A stretch of DNA of 64,000 nt from Yersinia canariae (GCF_009831415.1 NZ_CP043727.1:2480001-2544000); one strand, 5' to 3'; shown: positions 48,034 to 60,972, counted from the stretch's first letter. Translations and numbers: made by a program. Notes: a model not told the origin generated them from the sequence alone.

Positions 48034-49829
48034 TACTGATTCTCTTCTTCCGCTGCATCCGTTGCGCCTTTCTTCGCCACAACGCTGATAGACAGCTCTT
48101 GCAGTGAAGCAGGATTAGCAAAGCTTGGCGCATCCGTCATCAGGCAAGCCGCTGCGGTGGTTTTCGGGAAGGCAATCACATCACGGATGTTATCAGTACC
48201 GGTCAATAGCATCACCAGACGATCCAGACCAAAAGCCAAACCGGCATGTGGCGGTGTACCGTATTTCAGTGCATCCAGCAGGAAGCCAAACTTCTCACGC
48301 TGTTCATGTTCATTGATACCCAGAATGCCAAACACCTGCTGCTGCATTTCAGTACGGTGAATACGCACAGAACCGCCGCCAACTTCGTAACCGTTGATGA
48401 CCATATCGTAAGCATTGGCGATTGCGGTGGTAGGTGCTGCCGCCAACTGTTCCGGGCTCATCTCTTTCGGTGCGGTAAACGGATGGTGCATGGCAGTCAG
48501 GCCGCCTTCGCTGTCATCTTCAAACATTGGGAAGTCAACAACCCACAGTGGTGCCCATGTGCCCAACTGAGTCAGTTGCAGATCACGGCCCACTTTCAGA
48601 CGCAATGCGCCCATGGCATCAGTCACTATCTTGTTGCTGTCTGCGCCGAAGAACAAAATATCGCCGCTTTCTGCTTGAGTGCGGGTCAGAATCGCCTCCA
48701 GCACTTCAGCGCTGAGGAATTTCGCGATCGGGCTTTGCACGCCCTCCATACCGGCTGCGCGGTCATTGACTTTCAGCCATGCCAAACCTTTCGCGCCGTA
48801 AATACCCACGAACTGGCCGTATTCGTCAATTTGCTTACGAGTGACCTGTGCGCCGCCGGGGACACGCAGTGCTGCAACGCGGCCTTTAGCGTCATTCGCT
48901 GGGCCGGAGAAGACTTTAAATTCAACATCTTTAACCAGATCCGCGACATCCACCAACTCCAGCGGGTTGCGAAGATCCGGTTTATCAGAACCATAGCGGC
49001 GCATGGCTTCAGCAAAGGTCATGACTGGGAAATCGCCCAGATCAACGCCTTTGGTTTCCTGCCACAATTCACGAACCAGTTTCTCCATCACTTCACGCAC
49101 TTGATCGGCGGTCATGAAAGAGGTTTCAACATCAATCTGGGTGAATTCCGGCTGACGGTCAGCACGTAAATCTTCGTCACGGAAGCATTTTACAATCTGA
49201 TAGTAACGGTCAAAACCGGACATCATCAGCAGCTGTTTGAATAACTGCGGTGACTGTGGCAAAGCATAGAATTTGCCTTTGTGTACCCGGCTTGGCACCA
49301 GATAATCACGAGCGCCTTCAGGGGTCGCCTTGGTCAGCATCGGGGTTTCAATATCCAGAAAACCGTGGCTATCCATAAAGCGGCGGACAAAGCTGGTAAT
49401 TTTCGCACGCGTTTTCAGGCGGTCGGCCATTTCCGGGCGACGCAGATCCAGGTAGCGATATTTCAGACGTTGCTCTTCACTATTGGTCTGATTAGAGTCC
49501 AGCGGCAGCGGTTCGGAGCGATTGATGATATTCAGTGCATTGGCAAAAATTTCCACTTCACCGGTAGACATATCTTTATTGATTTGGCTATCAGGGCGTG
49601 CGCGCACAGTGCCGGTAATCTGGATACAGAACTCATTACGCAGTTCAGAAGCTTGTTCGTAAGCGGCTTTATGGTCTGGATCGAAGAATACCTGAACAAT
49701 GCCTTCGCGGTCGCGCATATCAATAAAAATCAGGCCACCGAGATCACGACGACGATTAACCCAACCACAAAGTGTCACTTCTTGGCCTACATGGGACAGA
49801 TTCAACTGCCCGCAATACTCAGTACGCAT
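48033..49829 (-). CDS. aspS: Aspartyl-tRNA synthetase
   Basis: The 598-residue class II synthetase has an N-terminal OB-fold anticodon domain (about 1-105), the catalytic core with motif 2 ([18 protein letters not shown]) and motif 3 (GLAFGLDRL, about 530-538), and the bacterial GAD insertion (about 290-410). It is the first gene of aspS-nudB-yebC. The start [15 protein letters not shown] is canonical. Confidence 0.97.
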   Translation of the reverse strand: MRTEYCGQLNLSHVGQEVTLCGWVNRRRDLGGLIFIDMRDREGIVQVFFDPDHKAAYEQASELRNEFCIQITGTVRARPDSQINKDMSTGEVEIFANALNIINRSEPLPLDSNQTNSEEQRLKYRYLDLRRPEMADRLKTRAKITSFVRRFMDSHGFLDIETPMLTKATPEGARDYLVPSRVHKGKFYALPQSPQLFKQLLMMSGFDRYYQIVKCFRDEDLRADRQPEFTQIDVETSFMTADQVREVMEKLVRELWQETKGVDLGDFPVMTFAEAMRRYGSDKPDLRNPLELVDVADLVKDVEFKVFSGPANDAKGRVAALRVPGGAQVTRKQIDEYGQFVGIYGAKGLAWLKVNDRAAGMEGVQSPIAKFLSAEVLEAILTRTQAESGDILFFGADSNKIVTDAMGALRLKVGRDLQLTQLGTWAPLWVVDFPMFEDDSEGGLTAMHHPFTAPKEMSPEQLAAAPTTAIANAYDMVINGYEVGGGSVRIHRTEMQQQVFGILGINEHEQREKFGFLLDALKYGTPPHAGLAFGLDRLVMLLTGTDNIRDVIAFPKTTAAACLMTDAPSFANPASLQELSISVVAKKGATDAAEEENQ

Positions 49830-49910
49830 ACAATATCCTTTTACTCAGCCGATGCCGCACGCGTTATGCACTGCCCGTGCGGCTGTTTTCTGATGAGCCC
49901 TGTTTGAGCC

Positions 49911-50141
49911 TCAGCTACTACTGTCTGGTTTACTTTTATTATCTGGTTTGCTGCTACTGCCCGGCTTGAAATCTGTCGCGTACCAGCCGGTGCCTTTCAA
50001 TTGAAAGCCGGCCGCAGAGATAAGTTTCGATAACGCGGGCTGATGACACGCGGGACATTGAGTCAGTGGCGCGTCGGAAAATTTCTGCAATTTCTCTAAT
50101 CGATGGTTGCAAGCGCTACACGCATATTCATATATAGGCAT
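49911..50141 (-). CDS. FmdB-type zinc-ribbon protein, 76 aa
   Basis: The N-terminal half is a putative zinc ribbon with two CxxC knuckles (CSAC at 8-11 and CPAC about 29-32; start MPIYEYAC). The C-terminal tail is a low-complexity Ser/Lys/Pro/Asp stretch. The family is often called FmdB or CxxC_CXXC_SSSS; the tail indeed ends in Ser-Ser-Ser. The function is unknown, perhaps regulatory. It lies 81 bp upstream of aspS on the same strand. Confidence 0.85.
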   Translation of the reverse strand: MPIYEYACSACNHRLEKLQKFSDAPLTQCPACHQPALSKLISAAGFQLKGTGWYATDFKPGSSSKPDNKSKPDSSS

Positions 50142-50380
50142 AGGTATTTTGGATTAAAGAGTGTTGAAAAAAGGGAGTCATTATAAAGGAAATTCGTGGC
50201 GTAGATAAGAGCGAACGCACAGCTCAAGCACGACAAAATCCCTTTCAGTGATGTTTTAACACATCATTTAACAAAATTATCCCCTTACAGGGACTGGCCG
50301 ATAACATATGTTGGCATAAACTGGTCAACATATTGAGTCGGTTATCCGGACTTTCCCCATAAATATCGAGGTATAACACC

Positions 50381-50956
50381 ATGAAACTTGATGCAAAAAC
50401 CACCGCATTGGTGCTGATTGACTTGCAACAGGGGATTTTGCCCTTTGCCAAAGGCCCCTACAGTGCTGAACAGGTCATCGCGACCAATGCTGGCCTGGCT
50501 GAGCGGTTTCGCAAGCTCGGTGCTCCCGTGGTTTTCGTGCGCGTGGGTTGGTCAGATTCATTTGCTGAAGCACTGAAACAGCCCGTTGACCAGCCGAGTC
50601 CTAGCCCGGCAGGCGGTTTACCTGCCTCATGGTGGACATTCCCTGAAGAACTTGCCGTCACGGATAGTGATATTAAAGTGGTAAAACATCAGTGGGGCGC
50701 GTTTTACGGCACCGATTTAGATTTACAACTGCGCCGCCGTGGGATCAAAACCATCGTGCTGGCGGGGATTGCCACCAATATTGGTGTCGAATCTACCGCC
50801 CGCGCCGCTTGGGAACACGGCTATGAGCTCGTGATTGCTGAGGATGGTTGCAGTACAGCAAGTGCTGAAATGCAGCAGTTCGCGATGAAAAATATCTTCC
50901 CACGGATCTCGCGGGTGCGCAGCAGCACGGAGATTCTTGCAGCACTTGTTGAGTAA
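50381..50956 (+). CDS. yecD: Isochorismatase-fold protein YecD, lacking the usual catalytic Cys
   Basis: The 191-residue cysteine-hydrolase-fold protein carries the family Asp (LIDLQQG) and Lys (VVKHQWGAF). The third catalytic position, normally Cys in a TxxCVxST-type motif, is Gly here ([11 protein letters not shown]). E. coli YecD, as I recall it, has the same NIGVEST sequence, so this is a family trait and not a local mutation. It may be a non-hydrolytic relative or use another chemistry. AATATCGAGGTATAACACC precedes the ATG. It is the first of a plus-strand run with yecE and yecN. Confidence 0.88.
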   Translation: MKLDAKTTALVLIDLQQGILPFAKGPYSAEQVIATNAGLAERFRKLGAPVVFVRVGWSDSFAEALKQPVDQPSPSPAGGLPASWWTFPEELAVTDSDIKVVKHQWGAFYGTDLDLQLRRRGIKTIVLAGIATNIGVESTARAAWEHGYELVIAEDGCSTASAEMQQFAMKNIFPRISRVRSSTEILAALVE

Positions 50957-50964
50957 CGATAAAT

Positions 50965-51056
50965 TCAGCAAAGTTAATCCCGATGAGTTGGCATAAGTTA
51001 GTGATTCGGGTGAATAAATGCCGCTAACAACACGGTAGCGCCAAGTCAAAAGGGTA
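50965..51056. repeat. Degenerate ERIC remnant upstream of yecE
   Basis: The ERIC core is recognisable (AATCCCGATGAGTT, GCATAAGTTAGTGATTCGGG), but both flanks have diverged and the terminal repeats are poor. It fills the 104-bp gap between yecD and yecE. Confidence 0.6.
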
Positions 51057-51060
51057 AAAG

Positions 51061-51876
51061 ATGTATATCGGACTGCCGCAATGGCAACATCCAACCTGGA
51101 ACAAGTTGGGTATTAAGGACTTAGCTGATTACAGCCGCTACTTTAACTGTGTTGAAGGGAATACTACTTTCTATGCCCTACCCCGGCCGGAAATAGTACA
51201 GCGTTGGCGTGATATGACCCCGGAAAACTTTCGCTTCTGTTTTAAATTCCCGGCCACAATCAGTCATCAGGCAGCCCTGCGCGACTGTGATAAAGACCTA
51301 CAGGCCTTTTATCAATGCCTCTCTCCCCTGCATGACCGTATTGGGCAATTATGGCTACAATTACCGGCAGCTTTCGGGCCAAATGAACTGGACCGTTTAT
51401 GGCAATTTATCGACAAATTACCGGCGGGTTTTAACTATGGCGTGGAAGTCCGCCATCCGGAGTTTTTTGCCAAAGGCGATGCAGAGCGCGCACTCAATCA
51501 GGGCTTACACCAGCGCGCAGTCAATCGCGTGATGCTTGATAGCCGCCCGATTCATGCCGCCAAACCTCTCACAGCAGCAGTTCGTGACGCGCAAAGTAAG
51601 AAACCGCGGTTGCCAGTACACGCTATCGTCACTGGCGGTCAGCCATTAGTGCGCTTTATTGGAGGCGACCAATTAGATGATAATTTGGTGTTGTTTTCGC
51701 CCTGGTTACAGAAACTACCGCTGTGGGAACAACAATATCAATCTTATGTTTTCATTCACACGCCGGATAACAGTGACTCACCACAGCAGGCACAAAAGAT
51801 TTGGCAACAATTAGCCACCGTTATTACCACCTTGCCCCCAGCCCCTGATTGGCCGGAGCAAGACACACTGTTTTAA
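51061..51876 (+). CDS. yecE: DUF72 family protein YecE
   Basis: The 271-residue TIM-barrel-like DUF72 protein matches YecE (MYIGLPQWQHPTWNKLGI; NTTFYALPRPE; GVEVRHPEFF). No enzymatic activity is established for the family. The start ATG 51061 follows AAAAGGGTAAAAG. The position after yecD and before yecN is as in E. coli. Confidence 0.9.
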   Translation: MYIGLPQWQHPTWNKLGIKDLADYSRYFNCVEGNTTFYALPRPEIVQRWRDMTPENFRFCFKFPATISHQAALRDCDKDLQAFYQCLSPLHDRIGQLWLQLPAAFGPNELDRLWQFIDKLPAGFNYGVEVRHPEFFAKGDAERALNQGLHQRAVNRVMLDSRPIHAAKPLTAAVRDAQSKKPRLPVHAIVTGGQPLVRFIGGDQLDDNLVLFSPWLQKLPLWEQQYQSYVFIHTPDNSDSPQQAQKIWQQLATVITTLPPAPDWPEQDTLF

Positions 51877-52067
51877 TCTTGTTAGTGCAATTTTCACCCG
51901 AATACATTGCTGCCGATAAGCAATACCTACGACTTTTCGCAAGTTCATCTTTCCAAACACGAAACTGAGTATCAAGAAATGTGATCCCCACTATTTTTCT
52001 AGCGACAGTAACCCATCAGACGGTTATCATTATTGGGCCAGTCTATGGTTGGGCAATGGAGTTGAAA

Positions 52068-52463
52068 ATGGTTAGCTCGCTTTATGTCGTGTTGGGCGCA
52101 CTGTTATTGATCAAGCTTTCATTCGATGTGGTTAAATTGAGAAATCAGTACCGAGTTGCTTACGGCGATGGGGGTTTTTATGAATTACAAACCGCCATCC
52201 GCGTACATGGTAACGCCGTAGAATATATTCCTATTGCTGTCATTTTACTCATTATGATGGAAATGAACGGTGCTGAGACGTGGATGATCCATATTTGTGG
52301 ATTGATGCTGATAGTGGGTCGCCTGCTGCATTACTATGGTTTACGCCATCGCGAAATTCGCTGGCGCCGCTCGGGGATGAGCGCCACCTATGTTTCTTTG
52401 ATTTTGATGGTTATTGCTAATATTTACTACTTGCCTTGGGATCAGATTTTTAGTCTGACCTGA
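52068..52463 (+). CDS. yecN: MAPEG family inner-membrane protein YecN
   Basis: The 131-residue protein has four hydrophobic segments and the MAPEG signature region (RVHGNAVEYIP). MAPEG members include microsomal glutathione transferases; bacterial YecN has no proven substrate. Although the frame is open for 29 codons upstream, ATG 52068 (MVSSLYVVLGALLL) matches E. coli YecN and has GGAG seven bases before it. Confidence 0.9.
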   Translation: MVSSLYVVLGALLLIKLSFDVVKLRNQYRVAYGDGGFYELQTAIRVHGNAVEYIPIAVILLIMMEMNGAETWMIHICGLMLIVGRLLHYYGLRHREIRWRRSGMSATYVSLILMVIANIYYLPWDQIFSLT

Positions 52464-52521
52464 CAGGCCTGTTTGCGCTGTTTTATTGGTTCTGCCAGTC
52501 AAACGGCCGGAACACTGTTAG

Positions 52522-54450
<1,929 letters not shown>

Positions 54451-54452
<2 letters not shown>

Positions 54453-54479
54453 AAAAATCCCGGTCTAAACGGCCGGGAT
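54451..54479 (-). terminator. Terminator of cutC (also at the end of cmoB)
   Basis: The stem ATCCCGG/CCGGGAT (54457-54463 with 54473-54479) is followed on the minus strand by TTTTTTT. The plus-strand tail is weaker. Confidence 0.8.
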
Positions 54480-54512
54480 GTTAATAATATCATCATGTTA
54501 ATGGCATATGAG

Positions 54513-55277
54513 TTACGCGGATTGAGATAGCGGCGCGCCCATCACCAACAGACTTTTCATTGCTTCAACCACATCACCATCCACACAATAATGAGCAAAC
54601 TCATCAACATCACTGTCTGCACACATGGTCACGCCAGCTTTGCGATATTTCATGGTTGAAGGCACCGTTCGCCCAGCAGAACTGTGAAGTTCACGGATGC
54701 CGGCATCAATAAATTTCTGCATATTGGTCAAACGCACCCCAGCCCCGGCCATAATAATCGGCCCTTGCCCCTGAGTTGCAGCAACCAAGTCTTTCAATAA
54801 TGCTAATCCCAGCTCCGCATTTTGCTGCTGACCCGAGGTTAAAATCCGCGCCACATTCAGATCGGCTAATTGCTGTAAGGCAATCATTGGGTTCTGACAC
54901 ATATCAAATGCACGATGGAAAGTGACGGCCAATGAGCCGCTGATGGACATAATTTCCTGCATCCGAGGCATATCAATATGGCCGTCGATATCCAAGACCC
55001 CCACCACTACCCCCGCAAAACCCATATCACGGATTCGGGCGATATCATTCTTAATGATGGCGAAGTCATTATGGCTGTAACAAAAATCGCCGCCGCGCGG
55101 ACGGACGATCGGGTGAACAGGAATGGTAACCGTTTCTCTAGCCTGCATTAATGCGCCGATGCTCGGCGTTAGCCCGCCCTCGGACTGACCGCAGCATAAT
55201 TCAATCCGGTCGGCTCCTGCCTTTTCTGCTACCTGTGCGCAATCGACACTGTAGCAACAAATTTCCAATTTAGTCAT
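54513..55277 (-). CDS. cutC: Copper homeostasis protein CutC family
   Basis: The 254-residue TIM-barrel protein matches CutC ([31 protein letters not shown]). It was named for copper tolerance, but later work attributes much of the E. coli phenotype to MicL sRNA encoded within cutC, so copper function is uncertain. ATG 55277 follows GGGGGGAGAG; nine upstream codons are ignored. It converges on cmoB. Confidence 0.92.
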   Translation of the reverse strand: MTKLEICCYSVDCAQVAEKAGADRIELCCGQSEGGLTPSIGALMQARETVTIPVHPIVRPRGGDFCYSHNDFAIIKNDIARIRDMGFAGVVVGVLDIDGHIDMPRMQEIMSISGSLAVTFHRAFDMCQNPMIALQQLADLNVARILTSGQQQNAELGLALLKDLVAATQGQGPIIMAGAGVRLTNMQKFIDAGIRELHSSAGRTVPSTMKYRKAGVTMCADSDVDEFAHYCVDGDVVEAMKSLLVMGAPLSQSA

Positions 55278-55651
55278 TCTCTCCCCCCGTTTGACGGATG
55301 CCACTGCGGCAGTTATACCCTTCGCTTTTGACGTCGCCGCGACGTTAACGGCACACTTATCCGCACCACTGACTTCAGCCAGTTTTCACGGATTCGTTGA
55401 CTTGCCGACGACCTACAACATCAATAGCGTTGGATATATATGCCCAAATTATTTTTGAGCATATAAGTGATAATTCAATAATTGTGCTGTTGAATAAATA
55501 CAATGCTAAATAACGTTCTCATGCTAAAACGAAATTGAATCGAGCACGTTAAAGCATTCACTATGGCACTCATTTTGAATCTATGAGTAGATGTCAGTCA
55601 CAGTGATAACCATAAGTGATAGTCGGTATTGAAATAAATAACCCAAATACG
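55278..55651. other. 374-bp gap between cutC and yecM, no gene seen
   Basis: The stretch is AT-rich in its second half and contains no convincing reading frame or ribosome site, ERIC core or hairpin with T tract. The cutC promoter is expected near its left end. Confidence 0.5.
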
Positions 55652-56212
55652 TTAGTCATCACGCTCGCTGTCCACTATTTGTCGCAAAGTATAGGGGTGA
55701 AATTTAATAGTTATCTCGCCATCACTGACCGCCAATGTCGGATTCGCCAAGCGCTCATGTTGCCCTTGCGGGGAGCTGAACTTGGTCTTCACGCCATCTG
55801 GCAATATCGCGGGTAATAAAGCGCGGGCACGCTGCATCAGGGTTTGCGGGTCGCCGGGGAGCACGAGCTCAATATGCTCCCACCCTTCATGTGGATAATG
55901 CGTGTTCCCCGGATAAGGCAATTCGACACAGTCTATTTCCCATGGCCCGACCACCAGTGCTGATGTTAAATCGAACAGGCAAATTGGCCGGCCATTAATG
56001 TGTGTCTCGGACATCAAATTACCACATTGTTGTAGCCCACTGCGCCAGCGTTGTGCCGTTTCTGTTTGATGACAACGCAATGAAATATGGTCGGCACTGA
56101 ATTGGGTTAAATCCAAATTTAATTTAGCCGCGAAAATAACCAGCTTTTGTTCAAAACACGGCAAGTCTGTTAATAAGTCCTGTAATTCGGCGATATTTTT
56201 CAGGCCGCTCAT
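55652..56212 (-). CDS. yecM: VOC family protein YecM
   Basis: The 186-residue protein has the VOC/glyoxalase-like fold of YecM, with possible metal ligands in DHISLRCH and GWEHIELVL. E. coli YecM has a known structure but no known reaction. ATG 56212 follows AAGGAGGATAAA; the frame extends 15 codons upstream. The 336-bp gap to argS (56213-56548) shows no other gene. Confidence 0.88.
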   Translation of the reverse strand: MSGLKNIAELQDLLTDLPCFEQKLVIFAAKLNLDLTQFSADHISLRCHQTETAQRWRSGLQQCGNLMSETHINGRPICLFDLTSALVVGPWEIDCVELPYPGNTHYPHEGWEHIELVLPGDPQTLMQRARALLPAILPDGVKTKFSSPQGQHERLANPTLAVSDGEITIKFHPYTLRQIVDSERDD

Positions 56213-56548
56213 TTTATCCTCCTTGTAAACTGTTATTTCGGGCATTGAAGCGGCCATAATCTACAGCTATTAGTCCTAATCAGCCATATTTAATCTCACT
56301 GATTTATGACGCCGAAGTTATCATTGCTAATAAAATAATCCGTTGATTCATTTGCATCAGTAACCACTGGCCTGATGCTGACGTCGGGGGCCAAATATGG
56401 TATAAATCCTGCCATCTTGTGACTCATGCTCTGCCAAACCCTCCTTCTGCTGATACGGTGTGGTTTTTTGGCCCTGTTTGAATTAACTGGCACAGAGATG
56501 CTCGTGTGCGTCATTAATGTGTTTTTCGTGCGTAATTAAGGTAACCCG

Positions 56549-58279
56549 GTGAATATTCAGGCTCTTCTCTCAGATAAAGTCAGCCAGGCGCTGATTGCAG
56601 CAGGTGCTCCAGCAGGGAGCGAACCTCAGGTTCGCCAATCTGCCAAAGCTCAATTTGGCGATTATCAAGCTAACGGCGTAATGGCCGTTGCCAAAAAACT
56701 TGGCATGCAACCCCGACAACTGGCAGAAAAAGTCATTGAACAGCTCAACCTTGACGGTATTGCCAGCAAAGTTGAAATTGCCGGCCCCGGTTTTATCAAT
56801 ATATTCCTTGACCGCCAATGGGTTGCCAGCAAAGTAGAAGATGCGCTGAAAGCCCCAAAGCTGGGCGTGCAACCGGTTGAACCGCAAACTATCGTCGTCG
56901 ACTACTCCGCACCTAACGTCGCGAAGCAAATGCACGTTGGCCACTTGCGTTCGACCATCATTGGTGACGCCGCGGTACGCACTTTAGAGTTTCTCGGCCA
57001 CAATGTGATTCGCGCCAACCACGTCGGCGACTGGGGCACTCAGTTTGGTATGCTGATTGCTTATCTGGAAAAAATGCAAAACGAAAATGCCAGCGACATG
57101 GGCTTATCGGATTTGGAACTTTTCTACCAGCAAGCCAAGAAAACCTATGATGAAGATGAAGAATTTGCCCAACGCGCCCGCGCTTATGTGGTGAAATTAC
57201 AAAGTGGTGACGAGTATTGCCGTCAGATGTGGCGCAAACTGGTGGATATCACCATGGCGCAAAACCAGATTGCCTACGACCGCCTGAATGTCACATTGAC
57301 CAAAGACGACGTGATGGGTGAAAGCCTGTATAACGCCATGTTGCCTGGTATTGTTGCTGATCTGAAAGCCAAAGGGCTGGCAGTCGAAAGTGACGGCGCG
57401 ACCGTTGTCTATCTGGACGAATACAAAAACAAAGATGGTGAGCCAATGGGCGTCATCATCCAGAAAAAAGATGGCGGCTACCTCTACACCACCACCGACA
57501 TCGCTTGCGCCAAATACCGTTATGAAACACTGGGCGCAGACCGCGTGTTGTATTACATCGATAGTCGCCAGCACCAGCATCTAATGCAAGCTTGGACTAT
57601 CGTGCGGAAAGCCGGTTATGTCCCTGAATCTGTCCCACTAGAACACCATATGTTTGGCATGATGCTGGGCAAAGATGGTAAGCCATTTAAAACCCGCTCA
57701 GGGGGCACAGTAAAACTGTCTGATTTGCTCGACGAGGCGATTGAACGCGCGGGTAAATTGATTGCCGAGAAGAATCCCGATATGCCAGCGGATGAGCTCA
57801 AGCAAGTGGTTGAAGCCGTTGGTATTGGTGCAGTGAAATATGCGGATTTATCAAAAAGCCGCACCACTGACTATATCTTCGACTGGGATAACATGCTGGC
57901 GTTGGATGGCAATACAGCGCCTTACATGCAATATGCCTATACCCGCGTAATTTCAGTGTTTAAACGTGCAGGTCTTGATGAAAGCAGCCTGACGTTACCA
58001 TTAGTGATTACAGAAGACCGTGAAGCTGCGCTAGCGACCCGCCTGTTGCAGTTCGAAGAAATCATCACTACCGTGGCCCGCGAAGGGACGCCGCATGTGA
58101 TGTGCTCTTATCTGTATGACTTGGCCGGTCTGTTCTCCAGCTTCTATGAGCATTGCCAAATACTGAATGCTGAGAGTGAAGAGAGCCGCCAGAGCCGCCT
58201 GAAATTGGCCATGCTGACAGCAAAAACGCTGAAGCAAGGCTTGGATACCTTAGGCATTCAAACTGTCGAGCGGATGTAG
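56549..58279 (+). CDS. argS: Arginyl-tRNA synthetase
   Basis: The 576-residue class I synthetase has an N-terminal Add-1 domain (about 1-85), the HIGH motif as HVGH in [15 protein letters not shown] (about 122-140), and a C-terminal DALR anticodon-binding domain (about 460-576). A canonical KMSKS is absent, as is normal for many ArgRS. It starts with GTG 56549, as E. coli argS does. A palindromic terminator follows. Confidence 0.97.
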   Translation: MNIQALLSDKVSQALIAAGAPAGSEPQVRQSAKAQFGDYQANGVMAVAKKLGMQPRQLAEKVIEQLNLDGIASKVEIAGPGFINIFLDRQWVASKVEDALKAPKLGVQPVEPQTIVVDYSAPNVAKQMHVGHLRSTIIGDAAVRTLEFLGHNVIRANHVGDWGTQFGMLIAYLEKMQNENASDMGLSDLELFYQQAKKTYDEDEEFAQRARAYVVKLQSGDEYCRQMWRKLVDITMAQNQIAYDRLNVTLTKDDVMGESLYNAMLPGIVADLKAKGLAVESDGATVVYLDEYKNKDGEPMGVIIQKKDGGYLYTTTDIACAKYRYETLGADRVLYYIDSRQHQHLMQAWTIVRKAGYVPESVPLEHHMFGMMLGKDGKPFKTRSGGTVKLSDLLDEAIERAGKLIAEKNPDMPADELKQVVEAVGIGAVKYADLSKSRTTDYIFDWDNMLALDGNTAPYMQYAYTRVISVFKRAGLDESSLTLPLVITEDREAALATRLLQFEEIITTVAREGTPHVMCSYLYDLAGLFSSFYEHCQILNAESEESRQSRLKLAMLTAKTLKQGLDTLGIQTVERM

Positions 58280-58293
58280 ATTTTATTGGTAGC

Positions 58294-58318
58294 AAAAAGG
58301 CCCCGCGGGGCCTTTTTT
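58294..58318. terminator. Bidirectional terminator between argS and murJ
   Basis: AAAAAGGCCCC and GGGGCCTTTTT flank a GC dinucleotide, giving a long GC-rich hairpin with A and T runs on both sides (58294-58317). Confidence 0.88.
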
Positions 58319-58331
58319 TATTGCTGAAGAA

Positions 58332-59867
58332 TCAGTTCGTTCGGCGGGCAAAATCACGTAATTTAAAGCCAAGCAAGGTGAGTGCCGCAAAATAGGCAAT
58401 AACCCCGGCAAAAACAACGGCAGAAAGCCGTAGCAGGCGATAAGCCATACCGCCAACATCCCATGCGGGCATAACCCACAACAACCCCAGCAATACCACG
58501 GACATCACCACCACGCCAATCACCAATTTAGTGAGGAATATTGCCCATCCCGGCTGTGGCTGGAAAATTTTCTGCTTACGTAATTGCCAATATAACAAGC
58601 TGGCATTTAGACAAGCACCCAAGCCAATTGACAGAGATAAACCCGCATGTTTAAGCGGCCCGATGAAAATCAGGTTCATAACTTGAGTGATTATCAGCGT
58701 AACAATGGCGATTTTGACCGGGGTTTTGATGTTCTGACGTGAGTAAAAACCGGGGGCTAACACTTTAACGACAATAAGCCCCATTAAACCGACGGAATAA
58801 GCCACCAGCGCGCGCTGCGTCATCATTGCATCAAAGGCACTAAATTTGCCGTATTGGAATAACGAAACAACCAGTGGTTTGGCTAAAATGCCCAAGGCCA
58901 CTGCGCTTGGCAACGCCAATAGGAAACACAGGCGCAGCCCCCAATCCATCAATTTAGAGTATTCATCATGGTTGCCGCTGGAGAAACTCTTAGCCAATGA
59001 CGGTAACAAGATAGTGCCTAACGCCACCCCCAGCACGCCGGATGGAAACTCCATCAAGCGGTCGGCGTAATACATCCATGACACTGAACCGGAAACCAGG
59101 AATGAAGCAAAAATAGTATTGATAATCAAAGATATTTGGCTAACGGACACCCCGAGAATCGCAGGCCCCATTTGGCGCATGACCCGCCAAACTCCAGCGT
59201 CGCGTAGTGATAATCGGGGTAACACCAACATTCCTATCTTTTTCAGATGGGGAAGCTGATAGCCCAATTGCAACACGCCGCCGACGACGACAGCCCATGC
59301 CAGCGCCATGACGGGGGGGTTAAAATAAGGTGCGGCGAAGAGTGCAAAACCTATCATGCTGATGTTCAGAAAGGTCGGAGCAAAGGCCGGAATAGAGAAA
59401 CGGTTCCAAGTATTAAGAATCGCGCCCACGAGTGACGCCAATGAAATCAGCAAGATATAAGGGAAAGTCACCCGCAGCAATGCCGACGTTAATGCAAACT
59501 TGTCTGGCGTATCAGTGAAGCCGGGCGCAGTAATAAAAATAACCCAAGGGGCGGCTAACATCCCCAAAACTGTCACTACCGCCAGAATCAGGGTTAATAA
59601 GCCGGAGACATACGCCACAAATGTTCGTGTCGCTTCCTCACCTTTCTGGCTTTTATATTCGGCCAGAATCGGCACAAAAGCCTGTGAAAATGCCCCCTCA
59701 GCAAAGATACGCCGCAATAAATTAGGTAATTTGAACGCCACAAAAAAGGCATCCGTTGCCATACCTGCACCAAAAATCCGCGCGACAATCGCATCACGAG
59801 CAAAACCCAATACGCGGGAAAACATGGTCATAGAACTGACGGCAGCCAGTGATTTCAGTAGATTCAT
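58332..59867 (-). CDS. murJ: Lipid II flippase MurJ
   Basis: The 511-residue MOP-superfamily transporter has about fourteen helices. It begins [33 protein letters not shown], which includes the conserved Arg residues of the cavity region. It flips lipid II across the inner membrane for peptidoglycan synthesis and is essential. It is the last gene of a minus-strand set rimJ-yceH-mviM-murJ. Unusually, no Shine-Dalgarno sequence is evident and three 12-bp GATC repeats abut the start (59878-59913). Confidence 0.95.
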   Translation of the reverse strand: MNLLKSLAAVSSMTMFSRVLGFARDAIVARIFGAGMATDAFFVAFKLPNLLRRIFAEGAFSQAFVPILAEYKSQKGEEATRTFVAYVSGLLTLILAVVTVLGMLAAPWVIFITAPGFTDTPDKFALTSALLRVTFPYILLISLASLVGAILNTWNRFSIPAFAPTFLNISMIGFALFAAPYFNPPVMALAWAVVVGGVLQLGYQLPHLKKIGMLVLPRLSLRDAGVWRVMRQMGPAILGVSVSQISLIINTIFASFLVSGSVSWMYYADRLMEFPSGVLGVALGTILLPSLAKSFSSGNHDEYSKLMDWGLRLCFLLALPSAVALGILAKPLVVSLFQYGKFSAFDAMMTQRALVAYSVGLMGLIVVKVLAPGFYSRQNIKTPVKIAIVTLIITQVMNLIFIGPLKHAGLSLSIGLGACLNASLLYWQLRKQKIFQPQPGWAIFLTKLVIGVVVMSVVLLGLLWVMPAWDVGGMAYRLLRLSAVVFAGVIAYFAALTLLGFKLRDFARRTN

Positions 59868-59877
59868 AGGTTTTTCT

Positions 59878-59913
59878 GATCTGTTTTCCGATCTATTTCT
59901 CGATCTGTTTTTT
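59878..59913 (-). repeat. Three 12-bp tandem repeats with GATC immediately upstream of murJ
   Basis: Plus-strand units are GATCTGTTTTCC, then GATCTATTTCTC, then GATCTGTTTTTT. The GATC sites at 59878, 59890 and 59902 are exactly 12 bp apart. The array ends 10 bp before the murJ ATG and would be part of its leader. GATC is the Dam methylase target. Confidence 0.75.
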
Positions 59914-60019
59914 AAAATACACTGTAAATATCAACGCCTGCAGTTAGCAGGCGTCGCTTCTACCCAATAGAGGATCATCACAATTGAGATGAGTTTGGGA
60001 TTGTACCAGTTCTGGTTGG

Positions 60020-60961
60020 TTATTCCGCTACCCGCTGTTGTAACAGAATTTCTATCATTCGCTGTGCAAGGATAGCCTCTTCACCTGAAACGTGTGGCGC
60101 TGTTTGATTACTGACCGCAGTAATAAAATGATGAACAGCACCGCTAAACCCTCTTTGCTCCAATGTGGTTTGCCAACCCGGCGCGGGGAGATTTATCACC
60201 CGCCCCTCTGACTCCTGCTGCCACTGGCGCATATCGGTAATTTGGTAGCAAGTGCCGGGGCTAACGGCTTGTACACTTTCGCGCTGAGTTCCGCCGTGGC
60301 GGTGCATACTGGTGGTTATCTGGCAATCCCCCGCCCGGAAATGGTGTTCGGCATAGAGCATTTGCCCCTGAGCATTTGTTTGTATTGTTCCTGTCATCAG
60401 TTTTGCTGCATCGCCACCCAGCCACAGCGCCGTATCCACCACATGCAAATAATCATCAAGCAGCGTAAAACGGACATCATTAGGCCCGATGCTATCCTGC
60501 CGATGCTTTTCCATGCGCAGTGATGCCGGGTGACTCATTTGCTGCTTAAGCTGCTGATACAATGGCGCAAAACGGCGATTAAAGCCCACCATCAACGCCA
60601 GCCGTTGCTTCGCGGCCAATGCGATTAATTGCTCAGATTGCTCCAGTGTTTCAGCCAATGGTTTATCAACATAAACATGGACACCGGCTTGCAGTAACTC
60701 GCTCACCACCTGAAAATGGCTGGCCGTGCTGCTGTGAACAAAGATGGCATCACAATCCGCGGCTAAGGTGTCCAGCCGTGAGAAATAACGCATGCGATAG
60801 CCGTCGCACACCGGTTGTGCTTTTATCTGATTAGGGGAAAACGCCCCCACCAACTGCCACTCCTGAGCAAGAGTCAGGATAGGTAAATAGGCCTTTTGCG
60901 CAATGCCACCAAGACCCACAATGCCGACTCGCAGTTTTTTATCAACCCCAGGCTTTTTCAT
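60020..60961 (-). CDS. mviM: Gfo/Idh/MocA family oxidoreductase MviM
   Basis: The 313-residue protein has an N-terminal Rossmann fold (VGIVGLGGIAQKAYLPIL) and the conserved DKPLAE of the family (about 95-100), then the alpha/beta C-terminal domain. Substrate and physiological role are unknown; the name refers to its location before murJ (mviN). It is 11 bp downstream of yceH and 152 bp upstream of murJ on the same strand. Confidence 0.92.
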   Translation of the reverse strand: MKKPGVDKKLRVGIVGLGGIAQKAYLPILTLAQEWQLVGAFSPNQIKAQPVCDGYRMRYFSRLDTLAADCDAIFVHSSTASHFQVVSELLQAGVHVYVDKPLAETLEQSEQLIALAAKQRLALMVGFNRRFAPLYQQLKQQMSHPASLRMEKHRQDSIGPNDVRFTLLDDYLHVVDTALWLGGDAAKLMTGTIQTNAQGQMLYAEHHFRAGDCQITTSMHRHGGTQRESVQAVSPGTCYQITDMRQWQQESEGRVINLPAPGWQTTLEQRGFSGAVHHFITAVSNQTAPHVSGEEAILAQRMIEILLQQRVAE

Positions 60962-60972
60962 AGCATCCTTAA

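Noticed and set aside
48246..49169. 307-codon plus-strand open frame inside aspS
   Set aside because: It lies wholly antisense to a clear, full-length aspS; composition reflects the aspS codons and no ribosome site or family match is visible.
55310..55450. Possible decayed repeat between cutC and yecM (GTTATACCCTTCGC region)
   Set aside because: Its start resembles the left end of ERIC-type elements, but no core or right end follows; could not be supported.
56296..56514. 72-codon minus-strand frame between yecM and argS
   Set aside because: No ribosome site, signal peptide or recognised family; overlaps the expected argS promoter region.
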